NCBI GenBank assembly: GCA_900552685.1
Contig: USAJ01000010.1
Span: 1 to 40,837, forward strand
DNA: 40,837 nt
Direction: 5' to 3'
Origin: an uncultured Collinsella sp.
GTDB taxonomy: Bacteria > Actinomycetota > Coriobacteriia > Coriobacteriales > Coriobacteriaceae
Shown: positions 23,790 to 32,170 of the stretch, piece after piece
How positions within the stretch are numbered: the first letter of the stretch is position 1
How the letters are laid out: every line of letters begins with the position of its first letter
The notes under the pieces: model-generated
Seen by the model: the letters and a program-made list of their open reading frames with translations, nothing else
What the model was told of the DNA's origin: nothing
The model's database searches: none
Program-made: the position numbers and the translations under genes

Positions 23790-25130
23790 ATGCTTACTAC
23801 CAAGGAAGCCGCCGAGCTGCTCGGCATCACTCCGCGCAGGGTGCAGGAGCTCATAAAAAACGGAGCACTTGATGCCCGCAAGGCTTCTGGTGTATGGCTC
23901 ATCGACAAAGACAGCGTCGACACGCGACTCCGTTCCGTGACCAAAACGGGGGGACGTCCCCGCCGCGGCCACGGTAAGAGCGAGATCGCGTTCACCCTCA
24001 TGAATCGCACGCACGAAGTCGCTCAGCTGGTCTACAGCACATCGCGAAAAGACTTTACCCATATCGGCGCCGACATCGATTACGCCCACGCCCCTATTGG
24101 AGTATTTGGCCCTAATAGCCCCATATCGCTCGACTCTTTCCGCACTTGGTGGCGTGGCCGCGGTATCCCGCTCGCACGCATTGGGCTAGCCTCCCTGCTT
24201 GCAGAAGCCGCAGTTGATGTTCCCGATGAACTCGTACAGCGAAATCTTGGCCTCTCCTTATCCGACCAGTATTGGATTAGGCCCCAAGACTCCGGTCTCG
24301 CGTGGAAAGATATCAATTTCTTCAATAATGCTTTTGATGACGTCTCGCTAACCATTGCACCCTTCGCCCCAGAGGGCAAGGCAGCTGCTGCCAAGCCCGA
24401 CAACACCTCGGACGGCAATCTTCAAAAGTACTGGACATGCGAGGGTGACCGTCGAATCCTCCACAAGGCAGGTGCGCATCTAAACCAGGAACCCTATAAC
24501 GAGATGGTGGCGACCGCACTCCACCGTCGCATCCTAAACGCCTGCGATTATGTGCCTTACTCGCTCGAAGGCGCGGGTACTTCCGCCTTGAGCACATGCA
24601 ATGTCTTCTTAACTGACGAAGAAGAATATGTCCCTGCGTTCTATGTAAACCAGCATGCAAATGCAGACGAGCGACTAACCGATTACGAACGGTATGTAGC
24701 AAACTGCGAAGAGCTTGGAGCGACAGATATAAAAGACGCCCTTGACCGCATGATCGTGTGCGACGACATCATCGCCAACTATGACCGCCATTGGCGTAAC
24801 TTTGGCCTTGTGCGAAACGTAAACACGCTAGCCTGCAGACCAGCCCCCATCTTCGATTCGGGCTCATCACTCTGGTGCAACATATCACTAGAAGAGCTTA
24901 GGGCGGGAGAGCACAGTTTTACCAGCGCACAATTTCATTCAAGCCCCGCCAAACAAATGTTGCTCGTCGAGGACATGGGCTGGTTTGACGGCGACAAACT
25001 CGAAGGCTTCGTTGACGAGGCAATCGAGATTCTGTCCAGAAACGACGCGCTCACGGCAAGGCTGCCATATCTAAAAGAGGCGCTTACATGGCGCCTCCGT
25101 AGAATGATCGACATCGCTGAATGGAGTTAG
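23790..25130 (+). CDS. Excisionase-type HTH domain fused to a HipA-like kinase
   Basis: Protein of 446 residues. Residues 1-50 form a MerR/excisionase-like helix-turn-helix (TKEAAELLGITPRRVQELIK, then GVWLIDKDSV). A basic linker (TGGRPRRGHGK) leads to a body with SLSDQYWIRP near 157-164, ILHKAGAHLNQEPYNEMV near 223-240 and a kinase-like active site: IIANYDRHWRNFGLV (327-341, Asp332, His334, Asn337) followed by PIFDSGSSLW (353-362, metal Asp356). This matches the order of HipA catalytic motifs. There is no HipB partner gene; the DNA-binding function is in the same chain. The start is ATG 23790, with AAGGG seven bases upstream. I recall uncharacterised proteins with SLTDQYWIKP-type sequence in Firmicutes, so the family is not new, but its role is unknown. 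Toxin, phage defence or regulatory kinase are all possible. Confidence 0.75.
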   Translation: MLTTKEAAELLGITPRRVQELIKNGALDARKASGVWLIDKDSVDTRLRSVTKTGGRPRRGHGKSEIAFTLMNRTHEVAQLVYSTSRKDFTHIGADIDYAHAPIGVFGPNSPISLDSFRTWWRGRGIPLARIGLASLLAEAAVDVPDELVQRNLGLSLSDQYWIRPQDSGLAWKDINFFNNAFDDVSLTIAPFAPEGKAAAAKPDNTSDGNLQKYWTCEGDRRILHKAGAHLNQEPYNEMVATALHRRILNACDYVPYSLEGAGTSALSTCNVFLTDEEEYVPAFYVNQHANADERLTDYERYVANCEELGATDIKDALDRMIVCDDIIANYDRHWRNFGLVRNVNTLACRPAPIFDSGSSLWCNISLEELRAGEHSFTSAQFHSSPAKQMLLVEDMGWFDGDKLEGFVDEAIEILSRNDALTARLPYLKEALTWRLRRMIDIAEWS

Positions 25131-25157
25131 CGAGACAGCGTCGCGCCGTCAGCTCCC

Positions 25158-25835
25158 CTACCGTCCGCGCAGGGCCTTGAGCTTGGCCAGGGCATCGGGG
25201 CTCAGGCGGCTGCCCAGGGTCATCTTGATCTGCGGAGCTTCCTCTGCCTCGTGAACGTCGTTATCGATCTGTTTGATCTCGTCCACCAGCATACGGCTCG
25301 AGATGCGCGTAACGCCCTTGCCCATGACGACGGCCTGGATCGTGCCGTCACTCGATACCACGGAGCACGCGCGGCCTTCCTCGCGTGCCTCGATACAGAG
25401 CTTCTGCACCACGGTATCGGCAGAGACGCCCGTCGGCGAAAACTCGATGCGCACGCCACGGGCCGGCAGATTGGGGCGCTCGCTGGAGATATTGCCCGCG
25501 CCGTCAAACACGATTACGGCCTCGTAGCGGCCTTGGGCAAACGCGGCAACGTCGTTGATGAGGGCAGTGCGCGCCATATCGTGAACGTCGCTGGAATACG
25601 GATCGTCGGAATGGTCGTACACGAGCTTTTCGTAGCGCGGCGTGCAGTGGATCACGTTGTAACCGTCGACCACCAGCAGCTCGGGCTTGTTGGAGTGCAC
25701 CGTCGAGACTGGGTCGGCGATAGCCTGCGCAAACGCATTGCCGCCCACGCCATAGGTCGCAGCCGAAACAATCGGCTTGGCCGAGCCCTCGCCAAAGCGC
25801 TTGGCCTTGGACTTGGCGCGGTTCTTCTTGGACAT
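25158..25835 (-). CDS. NYN-domain (YacP-type) ribonuclease
   Basis: Protein of 225 residues. After a basic N-terminal tail (1-20), the PIN-like NYN domain shows LLVVDGYNVIH (Asp57), VIVFDGAGN near 107-115 and VVSSDGTIQ near 158-166, the acidic positions of the active site. The family includes Rae1/YacP, a ribosome-associated endoribonuclease of Bacillus. Its place directly after rlmB matches the conserved cysS, rlmB, yacP order. The ribosome-binding site GAGGAG lies inside the last codons of rlmB. Function as an mRNA endonuclease is inferred from the family. Confidence 0.85.
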   Translation of the reverse strand: MSKKNRAKSKAKRFGEGSAKPIVSAATYGVGGNAFAQAIADPVSTVHSNKPELLVVDGYNVIHCTPRYEKLVYDHSDDPYSSDVHDMARTALINDVAAFAQGRYEAVIVFDGAGNISSERPNLPARGVRIEFSPTGVSADTVVQKLCIEAREEGRACSVVSSDGTIQAVVMGKGVTRISSRMLVDEIKQIDNDVHEAEEAPQIKMTLGSRLSPDALAKLKALRGR

Positions 25836-25838
25836 GCG

Positions 25839-26753
25839 CTACTCCTCCCCCATGAGCTCGCCGGCATTGCGGCGCAGCCACTCAAAGCACAGCGCCGTTG
25901 TCGCCTGGGCAACATTGAGGCTCTCGGTCATGCCGCGCTGGGGAAGCTTGGTCAAAAAGTCGCATTTCTCAAGCACCAGGCGCGAGATGCCGTCGCCCTC
26001 GGAGCCCATGACGAGCGCCACGCGGCCCTCGAAGGGAGCATCCCAGCAGCTGCCCTCGGCGTGCTCGGAGGCACCGCCCACCCAAAAGCCAGCGGCCTTG
26101 AGGTCATCGAGCGCACGGGCGATATTGGGAACCTGTGCGATAGGCAGGTGCATGACAGCACCGGCAGAAGTCTTGTAGCTGCCAACGGTCACGCCGGCGG
26201 CGCGCTTGTTGGCAATGATGACGCCCGCCGCGCCCACGACCTCGGCAGAGCGCACAATGGCACCAAAGTTACCGTCGTCGGTCACATGATCGAGCACGAC
26301 GACGAGCGCCGGTCCGTCACCCGCGCGGCCGAGGATGTCGGCGACGTCGGCATAGGGGAAGTTGCCAACCTCGAGCGCAATACCCTGGTGAGCGCCATGG
26401 CTCGACAGCGCATCGAGCTGCGCGCGCGGCACATACTTAATGCGGACGCCCACGGCATTGAGGTCATCGATCAGGCGCGACAAGGCGGCATCGCGCTCCC
26501 CGCCCTCGGCAATGAGCGCGCACTTGATGGGAAAACCAGTGCGTAGCGCCTCGGCGGCAGCACGACGACCTTCGATAAATTCGCCCTTGGGAACCTGGAC
26601 GTTATCGCGGCTACGCTCGCGCTGCGGGCGAGCAGCCTGTGATCGTTCGCGCTGGCCCTTGGGAGTGGCAGCGCGGTCGTTGCGGCGAACCGGACGCGAG
26701 CCAGAAGCAGCCTGCTTGCCTCCACGCGATGCACGCTTGCGATTGTCGGCCAT
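25839..26753 (-). CDS. rlmB: 23S rRNA 2'-O-methyltransferase, TrmH/SpoU family
   Basis: SAM-dependent SPOUT methyltransferase of 304 residues, likely modifying G2251 of 23S rRNA. An unusually long, basic Arg-rich tail (about 1-55) precedes the substrate-binding domain (EFIEGRRAAAEALRTG) and the knotted catalytic domain with LDHVTDDGNFGAIVRSAEV, then VMGSEGDGISRLV and RGMTESLNVAQATT, the three SPOUT motifs. AAAGGAGG lies upstream of ATG 26753. The position next to cysS supports RlmB rather than a tRNA enzyme. Confidence 0.92.
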   Translation of the reverse strand: MADNRKRASRGGKQAASGSRPVRRNDRAATPKGQRERSQAARPQRERSRDNVQVPKGEFIEGRRAAAEALRTGFPIKCALIAEGGERDAALSRLIDDLNAVGVRIKYVPRAQLDALSSHGAHQGIALEVGNFPYADVADILGRAGDGPALVVVLDHVTDDGNFGAIVRSAEVVGAAGVIIANKRAAGVTVGSYKTSAGAVMHLPIAQVPNIARALDDLKAAGFWVGGASEHAEGSCWDAPFEGRVALVMGSEGDGISRLVLEKCDFLTKLPQRGMTESLNVAQATTALCFEWLRRNAGELMGEE

Positions 26754-26794
26754 AAAGCGGCCTCCTTTAAAAAATTTTCAAACAGGACAAAAGA

Positions 26795-26829
26795 AGCGAC
26801 CGCTTAAGACAAATAGCCCAAGCGGTCGG
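26795..26829 (-). terminator. Terminator between cysS and rlmB
   Basis: CGACCGCTT pairs with AAGCGGTCG. On the minus strand CTTCTTTTG follows. It would reduce read-through from cysS into rlmB. Confidence 0.75.
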
Positions 26830-26831
26830 TA

Positions 26832-26933
26832 CGGGTTTTCCAAGTGCCCGAGATTGCCGTGAAAGAGGAGCGACGCGTACTTGAGTACGCGAGCGACGGT
26901 TTGAACGGCAAGGTCGGGTGCTTGGGAAACCCG
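26832..26933 (+). ncRNA. Candidate structured RNA with a 29-bp stem
   Basis: Arms 26832-26860 and 26905-26933 pair at 27 of 29 positions as plus-strand RNA when three G-U pairs are counted. On the minus strand the same three become A-C mismatches. An inner hairpin CGCGTACT/AGTACGCG with a two-base loop sits at about 26873-26890, with purine-rich unpaired sequence GAAAGAGGAG beside it. The element lies between cysS and rlmB, opposite to their direction. No promoter was identified and I cannot name an RNA family. Confidence 0.45.
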
Positions 26934-26939
26934 CGGGGA

Positions 26940-28406
26940 TTAGAGAGATTTGATACGAGTGCCCGCGGCAGTATCCTCGATCGTCAGCCCGAGGTCCTTG
27001 AGCTGGTCGCGGATGGCGTCGGCCAGATCCCAGTTCTTGGCGGCACGGGCCTCGGCACGGGCCTCGAGAATCTTGGCAGCGGCCTCGTCCACGTCGTCGC
27101 CCGTGTAGGCAACCAAACCGGCGGCAACGCCCAGCAGGCCCAGCGGCAACTCGACCTTGGGCTCGGGAAGCTCAACGCCAAACGTATCGAGCAGCTCGGC
27201 CAGCGTATCGGCGGCAGCCAGGGCTGCGGCCTTGTCGGCAGCATCGCCCGCCTGCTCCAGATACTGATTGCACTCGGTGACAAAGCCAAAGACAGCACCC
27301 ATGGCACCGGCGGTGTTAAAGTCGTCGTCCATGCACTCCTTAAAGGCGGCGCGGGTCTCGGCGGCCTTGGCGGAAAACGCCTCGGCGGCACCCGCATCGG
27401 CATCGGCCGTCGCATGGTTCGCAGCCCAACGAAGGTTCTCGACCGTACCGGCAATACGCGTGAGTGAGTTCTCGGCACCCTCCAGGCGCTCCCAGGAGAA
27501 GTCGAGCGGCGAGCGATAGCTCGTCTGCAGCATCAACAGGCGCAGGGCCGCGGCAGAGTGCTGCTCGAGCACCTCGGCCAGCGTAAAGAAGTTTCCGAGC
27601 GACTTGGACATCTTCTCGCCGTCAACCAGCAGCATGCCCGTGTGCATCCAGGTGTTGGAGAAGCCCTGGTGCCAGGCGCAGGTGGCCTGGGCGCACTCGT
27701 TCTCGTGATGCGGGAAGGCAAGGTCGGAGCCGCCGCCGTGGATGTCAATCGGGGTGCCCAGGTAGCGGTGTACCATGGCGGCGCACTCGGTGTGCCAACC
27801 GGGACGGCCCTCGCCCCAGGGGCTCGGCCAGCTGGGCTCGCCGGGCTTGGCGGCCTTCCACAGGGCAAAGTCGAGCGGGTCGTTCTTGTCCTCGTTCTCC
27901 TCGATGCGCGCACCCACCATAAGGTCATCGATGTTGCGGCCCGAGACCTGACCATAGTTGGGATCGCTGCGCACGGCAAAGTACACGTCGCCGTTATCGG
28001 CGGCGTAAGCGTGGCCCTGCTCGATGAGCGTCTTGATCATGGCGATCATGGGACCGATCTCCTTGGTGGCGCGGGGGCGCACATCGGGATCGAGCACGTT
28101 GGCGGCGCGCATGACGCCGATGAACTTGTCGGAGAACTCCGTCGCGACCTCGGCGGCAGTGCGGCCCTGCTCGTTGGCGCGCTTGATGATCTTGTCATCG
28201 ACATCGGTGAGGTTCTGGGCGAACGTGACCTCGTAGCCGCTCGCGATGAGCCAGCGACGAATCACGTCAAAGCTGATGAACGTGCGGGCATTGCCGATGT
28301 GGATGTTGTCGTAGACCGTGGGGCCGCACACATACATGCGGACCTTGCCGGACTCGATGGGCTGGAACTCTTCCTTTTTATGGGTAGCGCTGTTGTAGAT
28401 ACGCAT
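26940..28406 (-). CDS. cysS: Cysteinyl-tRNA synthetase
   Basis: Class I synthetase of 488 residues that charges tRNA-Cys. The HIGH motif appears as HIGN (36-39) after the zinc ligand Cys27 in YVCGPTVYDN. A second zinc region is WHTECAAM with GGGSDLAFPHHENE. The KMSKS loop is GEKMSKSLGN near 263-272. The C-terminal DALR-type helical domain ends normally. AAGGAG lies in the final codons of ispF, four bases upstream, so translation is coupled. Confidence 0.97.
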   Translation of the reverse strand: MRIYNSATHKKEEFQPIESGKVRMYVCGPTVYDNIHIGNARTFISFDVIRRWLIASGYEVTFAQNLTDVDDKIIKRANEQGRTAAEVATEFSDKFIGVMRAANVLDPDVRPRATKEIGPMIAMIKTLIEQGHAYAADNGDVYFAVRSDPNYGQVSGRNIDDLMVGARIEENEDKNDPLDFALWKAAKPGEPSWPSPWGEGRPGWHTECAAMVHRYLGTPIDIHGGGSDLAFPHHENECAQATCAWHQGFSNTWMHTGMLLVDGEKMSKSLGNFFTLAEVLEQHSAAALRLLMLQTSYRSPLDFSWERLEGAENSLTRIAGTVENLRWAANHATADADAGAAEAFSAKAAETRAAFKECMDDDFNTAGAMGAVFGFVTECNQYLEQAGDAADKAAALAAADTLAELLDTFGVELPEPKVELPLGLLGVAAGLVAYTGDDVDEAAAKILEARAEARAAKNWDLADAIRDQLKDLGLTIEDTAAGTRIKSL

Positions 28407-28409
28407 TCG

Positions 28410-28904
28410 TTACTCCTTAACGGTTTTCTGTAGCAGGCAAACGGCCCAGACGCCGATTCCCTCGCCCTGGCCTTCCCAACCGAGCTTTTCGGTCGTAGTG
28501 GCGGCGACGCCCACGTTTTCGACGTCAACGCCCAGGGCATGGGCAAGGTTGGCGCGCATGGCATCGCGATGCGGGGTGATCTTAGGCTGCTGGCAGGCAA
28601 TGGTGCAGTCGGCATCGACAAACTCAAAGCCCAGCTCACGCGCATAGTCCATTACGCGGGCAAGCAGCACCATCGAGTCGGCGCCCTCGTAGGCAGGGTC
28701 GGTATCGGGGAATAGCTTGCCGATGTCTCCCCCGCGGCAGGCGCCCAGAATGGCGTCGGCCAAGGCGTGCGCGAGCACATCAGCATCCGAGTGGCCCAGC
28801 AGGCCGCGCTCGTAGGGAATGTCGACACCGCCGATGATACATCGACGCCCCTCCACCAGACGGTGGACGTCGTAGCCATGGCCAATGCGCAGGTTACTGA
28901 ACAT
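28410..28904 (-). CDS. ispF: 2-C-methyl-D-erythritol 2,4-cyclodiphosphate synthase
   Basis: MEP-pathway enzyme of 164 residues that forms the cyclodiphosphate for isoprenoid synthesis. The metal-binding GHGYDVHRL (8-16, Asp12 and His14) and LLGHSDADVLAHALADAI are clear. The C-terminal TTTEKLGWEGQGEGI is the family signature. ATG 28904 is chosen because the longer frame runs into ispD codons. The start overlaps the end of ispD by 11 bases, consistent with coupled expression of two steps of one pathway. Confidence 0.96.
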   Translation of the reverse strand: MFSNLRIGHGYDVHRLVEGRRCIIGGVDIPYERGLLGHSDADVLAHALADAILGACRGGDIGKLFPDTDPAYEGADSMVLLARVMDYARELGFEFVDADCTIACQQPKITPHRDAMRANLAHALGVDVENVGVAATTTEKLGWEGQGEGIGVWAVCLLQKTVKE

Positions 28905-29622
28905 GGGGAAGGTCCTCTCCCTCGGCCATGCGGCCAAGCAGAATCGCGGTTACGGGACGCAGGTCCTCGGGCACCGTCACCTTAAGGTTATCGCGCGGGC
29001 TCTGGACACAGCGGACGCGCCCGCCCATGCGCTCGACCAGCGATGAATCGTCAGTACCGATAAAGCCCTCGGCAATCGCCGCGGCATGGGCGCGCTTCAT
29101 AGCATCGACGCTAAAGATCTGCGGCGTCTGCGCGGCCCAGTACAGCTCGCGCGGCGGCGTCTCGACGATATTATCGCCGTCAACGATCTTGAGCGTGTCG
29201 ATCGCGGGCTGACCGCACACGACACCGTCGAGGGCGCGGTCGCCCACAAGCACGTCGATCGCGTGGTCGATGGCCTCGGTCGTAATGAGCGGACGAGCAC
29301 CATCGTGAATGGCAACGTATTCAAAGCCCGCCGGAACCGCATGCACGCCGGCACGGGTGGAATCCTGGCGGGTATCGCCGGCATCGGCAAAGCTGATGGG
29401 CGTGTCATAGTCAAACGGGTCGATGGCAAGGCGGCGCATCTCGGCACGGCGCTCGGCAGGGCAAACCACGACGATGTGGCCGACCTTGTCGCTACGATCG
29501 AACGCACGGATGGACCAGCTCATGAGCGGACGGCCCGCCACGTTAACGAGCTGCTTGCCGCCGGGATTTCCAAAGCGCTGGCCGCTGCCACCGGCAACGA
29601 CCACGGCGCATACGGGCGCCAT
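28894..29622 (-). CDS. ispD: 2-C-methyl-D-erythritol 4-phosphate cytidylyltransferase
   Basis: MEP-pathway enzyme of 242 residues that joins CTP and methylerythritol phosphate. The nucleotide-binding loop VVVAGGSGQRFG (7-18) is followed by GGKQLVNVAGRPLMSWSIRAF. The conserved VAIHDGARPLIT (metal Asp) and TDDSSLVERMGGRV are present. The start overlaps the disA stop by one base (TAATG). Two genes of the same pathway follow each other here. Confidence 0.95.
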   Translation of the reverse strand: MAPVCAVVVAGGSGQRFGNPGGKQLVNVAGRPLMSWSIRAFDRSDKVGHIVVVCPAERRAEMRRLAIDPFDYDTPISFADAGDTRQDSTRAGVHAVPAGFEYVAIHDGARPLITTEAIDHAIDVLVGDRALDGVVCGQPAIDTLKIVDGDNIVETPPRELYWAAQTPQIFSVDAMKRAHAAAIAEGFIGTDDSSLVERMGGRVRCVQSPRDNLKVTVPEDLRPVTAILLGRMAEGEDLPHVQ

Positions 29623-30689
29623 TATGCGTTCCCCTGTTTGGTGCCCTTCATGCGGTACAGCGAGTCCGCAAGAATGGCAGGGTTGTTGACGCCAAAGTCG
29701 CCCAGGCGCTCCGGATCCTCGCTGATGTCATCCATGAGCTCCTGCAGCGAGCCGTACTCGTCGACGATCTTCTCGGCCACGCCGTCGCGCACGACGGACA
29801 CGCGCGAAAGCGTGCGCAGGCCCAGCGGTGTCATGACGGAGTCCTCGTCCAGGTCGTCATAGCCCAGAACTGCCGCCACGTGCTGCGGGTCGGACAGGTC
29901 CTTAGGCGTCATGCGGCTCAGCTCGGCGCGGATCTTCTCGGCGTTTGCCTCGGAGGAATCGCTTGCGTAGTCGCGGATCATCAGGTCGTATTCGGTATCC
30001 ATGCTGGAGCCCGCGAGCTGCTCGAGCTGCATCTGCACGAGCTTGCCCTGGTTACCCAGCTTGACGATGCAATCCTTAAGCTCGGTCTTTGCCTGTTGCA
30101 TGATCTCGAAGCTCGAGAAAATACCGGTGATGTCGGCGAGCGTAACGTAGTCGTCGAGCTCAAGGGCCGTCAGGCGCAGCAAGGAGCGATCGAGCGACTG
30201 ACGGGTGGTCTGAAGCGTGGCGACGAGCTGGTTGACCGAGCTCATGATGGTGGTGACGGGCTGAATCTCGTAGCTCTTGCCGTGAACGTACACGTTAACG
30301 ACGGCACGGCGAGCCGAAACCGAGATCACGATGGCATCGGTGAGCACCGACATGCGAGCGGCAGTACGGTGACGCATGCCCGTCTCACTCGTGGCGAGCG
30401 AGGGATCGGGATTGAGGTGGAAGTTGGCGCGCAGGATCTGGGTGAGGTCGCCATCGATAACGATGGCGCCGTCCATCTTGGAAAGCTCGAACAGGCGGTT
30501 CGAGGTAAACGAAATGTTGAGCGGGAAGCCGTCGTTACCGGCAGCGAGCACGTTTTCAGTGTCGCCGACGCAGATAAGGGCACCCAGGTGACCGGCAATG
30601 ATCATGTCGAGGGCGGTGCGGATCGGCTGACCAGGTGCCGTCAGGCGAATGGCCTGTTCCATACGCTTTTGCAGCTCGTTCTTATCCAA
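29622..30689 (-). CDS. disA: Diadenylate cyclase DisA
   Basis: Makes c-di-AMP from ATP and scans DNA for damage. It has 355 residues. The N-terminal DAC domain has the DGA motif in KMDGAIVIDG (73-75) and the RHR motif in GMRHRTAARMS (106-108), so it should be active. A central helical linker and a C-terminal helix-hairpin-helix DNA-binding domain follow. The start is TTG 30689 with GGGAG about seven bases upstream; a nearby ATG at 30694 is out of frame. It is first in the disA, ispD, ispF, cysS, rlmB, NYN run. Confidence 0.95.
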   Translation of the reverse strand: MDKNELQKRMEQAIRLTAPGQPIRTALDMIIAGHLGALICVGDTENVLAAGNDGFPLNISFTSNRLFELSKMDGAIVIDGDLTQILRANFHLNPDPSLATSETGMRHRTAARMSVLTDAIVISVSARRAVVNVYVHGKSYEIQPVTTIMSSVNQLVATLQTTRQSLDRSLLRLTALELDDYVTLADITGIFSSFEIMQQAKTELKDCIVKLGNQGKLVQMQLEQLAGSSMDTEYDLMIRDYASDSSEANAEKIRAELSRMTPKDLSDPQHVAAVLGYDDLDEDSVMTPLGLRTLSRVSVVRDGVAEKIVDEYGSLQELMDDISEDPERLGDFGVNNPAILADSLYRMKGTKQGNA

Positions 30690-30847
30690 GGCATCGCTCC
30701 CATCGTATACGCTCCATAAACGCCAATAAGTTTCTCACGGTTTGCCCCTGTGACGCCCGCAAAATCCGATGCTTACAGAATGAGCGAACACAGCTGAGAG
30801 CCCAATCCAAATGAGCTGCTTATGTGGTAGCATCGGGATTCGCATAA

Positions 30848-30983
30848 ATGAGGGAGTAGTCGCGTGATCGGGTTCGCCTCCGGTGGCGCGGCAAGTCAAC
30901 ACACTGGCCGATGCGGCCTGGCTTGCCTTAATGAACGAGACCCGTGGCTGTGCGCGCAACGCGTACGCCACGGGTCTTTTTGT
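30848..30983 (+). promoter_or_regulatory. yybP-ykoY Mn2+ riboswitch with terminator
   Basis: The leader of mntP contains GGGAGTAG (30852-30859), a central arm GGCAAG...CTTGCC and the closing AATGAACGAGACC, all hallmarks of this aptamer class. The 3' part of GACCCGTGGC pairs with GCCACGGGTC (30967-30976), followed by TTTTTG, giving an intrinsic terminator. Mn2+ binding would be expected to prevent termination and raise the exporter. The class is known; the match is by recalled consensus, not by a covariance search. Confidence 0.88.
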
Positions 30984-31034
30984 TACTCCCCCAAAAGGTA
31001 CACGCGGGCCCGCCCGCAGAGAGGGAGCCAGACT

Positions 31035-31619
31035 ATGGGACTCGCAGAGCTCGTGTTGCTCGCCGTTGGCCTTTCGATGGACGCCTTTGCCGTTTCCATC
31101 TGCAAGGGCCTTGGCATGAAGAAGATCAACCTTAAAGTTGCCGTGGTGCTCGGCCTGTTCTTTGGCGGCTTTCAGGCCGGCATGCCCGTAATCGGATGGG
31201 CGCTCGGCAGTCAATTCATGGGCATCATCGGACCCATCGACCATTGGATCGCCTTTATCCTGCTCGCCTTTATCGGCGGCAAAATGTTGTGGGAGGCCTT
31301 TACCGAAGACGAGGATGAGGACGAGAGCGACGGCAAGGATGCCGAAAAGATTGACCTGGGTGAGTACCTGATTCTGGCTATCGCCACCTCAATCGACGCC
31401 CTGGCCGTGGGCATCTCATTTGCTGCGCTCTCGGTTGACATCGTTCCCGCCGTATCGCTTATCGGAGTCACAACGTTTATCTTCTCCGTCGCCGGCGTAG
31501 CGATCGGCCACACCTTTGGCGAGCGCTACGAAAAACCCGCCACCATCGTGGGCGGCGTCGTGCTCATCCTCATCGGGCTTAAGATCTTGCTGGAACACTT
31601 GGGTTTTTTGGTGCTGTAA
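31035..31619 (+). CDS. mntP: Manganese efflux pump MntP
   Basis: Membrane exporter of 194 residues with six hydrophobic segments in two repeated halves. Each half carries the metal-site Asp motif: LSMDAFAVSICKG (near 14-26) and TSIDALAVGISF (near 120-131). The acidic loop between the halves (EDEDEDESDGKDAEK) is unusually charged. ATG 31035 follows AGAGGGA. The longer frame would read through the riboswitch terminator and is rejected. Control by the upstream Mn2+ riboswitch agrees with the function. Confidence 0.95.
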   Translation: MGLAELVLLAVGLSMDAFAVSICKGLGMKKINLKVAVVLGLFFGGFQAGMPVIGWALGSQFMGIIGPIDHWIAFILLAFIGGKMLWEAFTEDEDEDESDGKDAEKIDLGEYLILAIATSIDALAVGISFAALSVDIVPAVSLIGVTTFIFSVAGVAIGHTFGERYEKPATIVGGVVLILIGLKILLEHLGFLVL

Positions 31620-31655
31620 AACACCCTTCAAAACTAAACGTCCGTATGAGGCCTC

Positions 31656-31723
31656 ATGCAGAGTTTTGCATGAGCCTTTTCATGCAGACTTTTGCATGTC
31701 ATACTAGGATGCAAAAGTCTGCA
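31656..31723 (+). promoter_or_regulatory. Three operator repeats of hipBA
   Basis: ATGCAGAGTTTTGCATG (31656-31672) and ATGCAGACTTTTGCATG (31682-31698) are direct repeats 26 bases apart. ATGCAAAAGTCTGCA (31709-31723) is the inverse of the second, forming a perfect 14-bp dyad with an 11-base gap holding CATACTAGG, a probable -10 region. This is the expected layout for cooperative HipB autorepression. Confidence 0.8.
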
Positions 31724-31738
31724 CGTTAGGAGATTGCC

Positions 31739-32170
31739 ATGGATACCCTTCCCATCACCACGCCGCGCCAAGCCGGCATCTACGTGCGTCAGGCGCGCGA
31801 GGCGCAGGGGATCACCCGTGCCGCCCTCGCTAAAAAAGCCGGTGTTTCGGAACGCCTGCTCGCATCGCTCGAGCTGGGAGATGCCACGGGCATTCGGCTC
31901 GACAAGCTGCTGACCGTCTTTAACGCACTCGGCATAGGTCTCTTTGCGCAAAGCGATAACGACTCCATCGCATCGCCCTCCGAACATCCGACGACGATAG
32001 CGGACCTCCCCATCGCGAACTCGAATGCCCTGCCAAAGCCAAGCGTAGGCAGACGACCCGCTCGACAAGGAACGCCATCTTCCTATGGTGCCTTGCTGGC
32101 CCAAATCGCAGGCGAGCAAGGCCTTTCCGGCACTTCAGACCTCTCCTTTGGCTGTAAGGTTGTGAAATAA
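31739..32170 (+). CDS. hipB: HipB-type antitoxin/repressor
   Basis: Protein of 143 residues. The N-terminal Xre-type helix-turn-helix (about 12-65) has VRQAREAQGITRAALAKKAG, then VSERLLASLELGD. The C-terminal 70 residues are polar and probably disordered, longer than in E. coli HipB (88 residues). It is expected to bind its own promoter repeats and to neutralise HipA. TAGGAG lies upstream of ATG 31739. The stop is directly followed by the hipA ATG. Confidence 0.88.
   Translation: MDTLPITTPRQAGIYVRQAREAQGITRAALAKKAGVSERLLASLELGDATGIRLDKLLTVFNALGIGLFAQSDNDSIASPSEHPTTIADLPIANSNALPKPSVGRRPARQGTPSSYGALLAQIAGEQGLSGTSDLSFGCKVVK

Noticed and set aside
26844..27467. Plus-strand open frame crossing the stem structure and the 3' end of cysS
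   Set aside because: It is mostly antisense to cysS; the first part is better explained as a paired stem than as protein.
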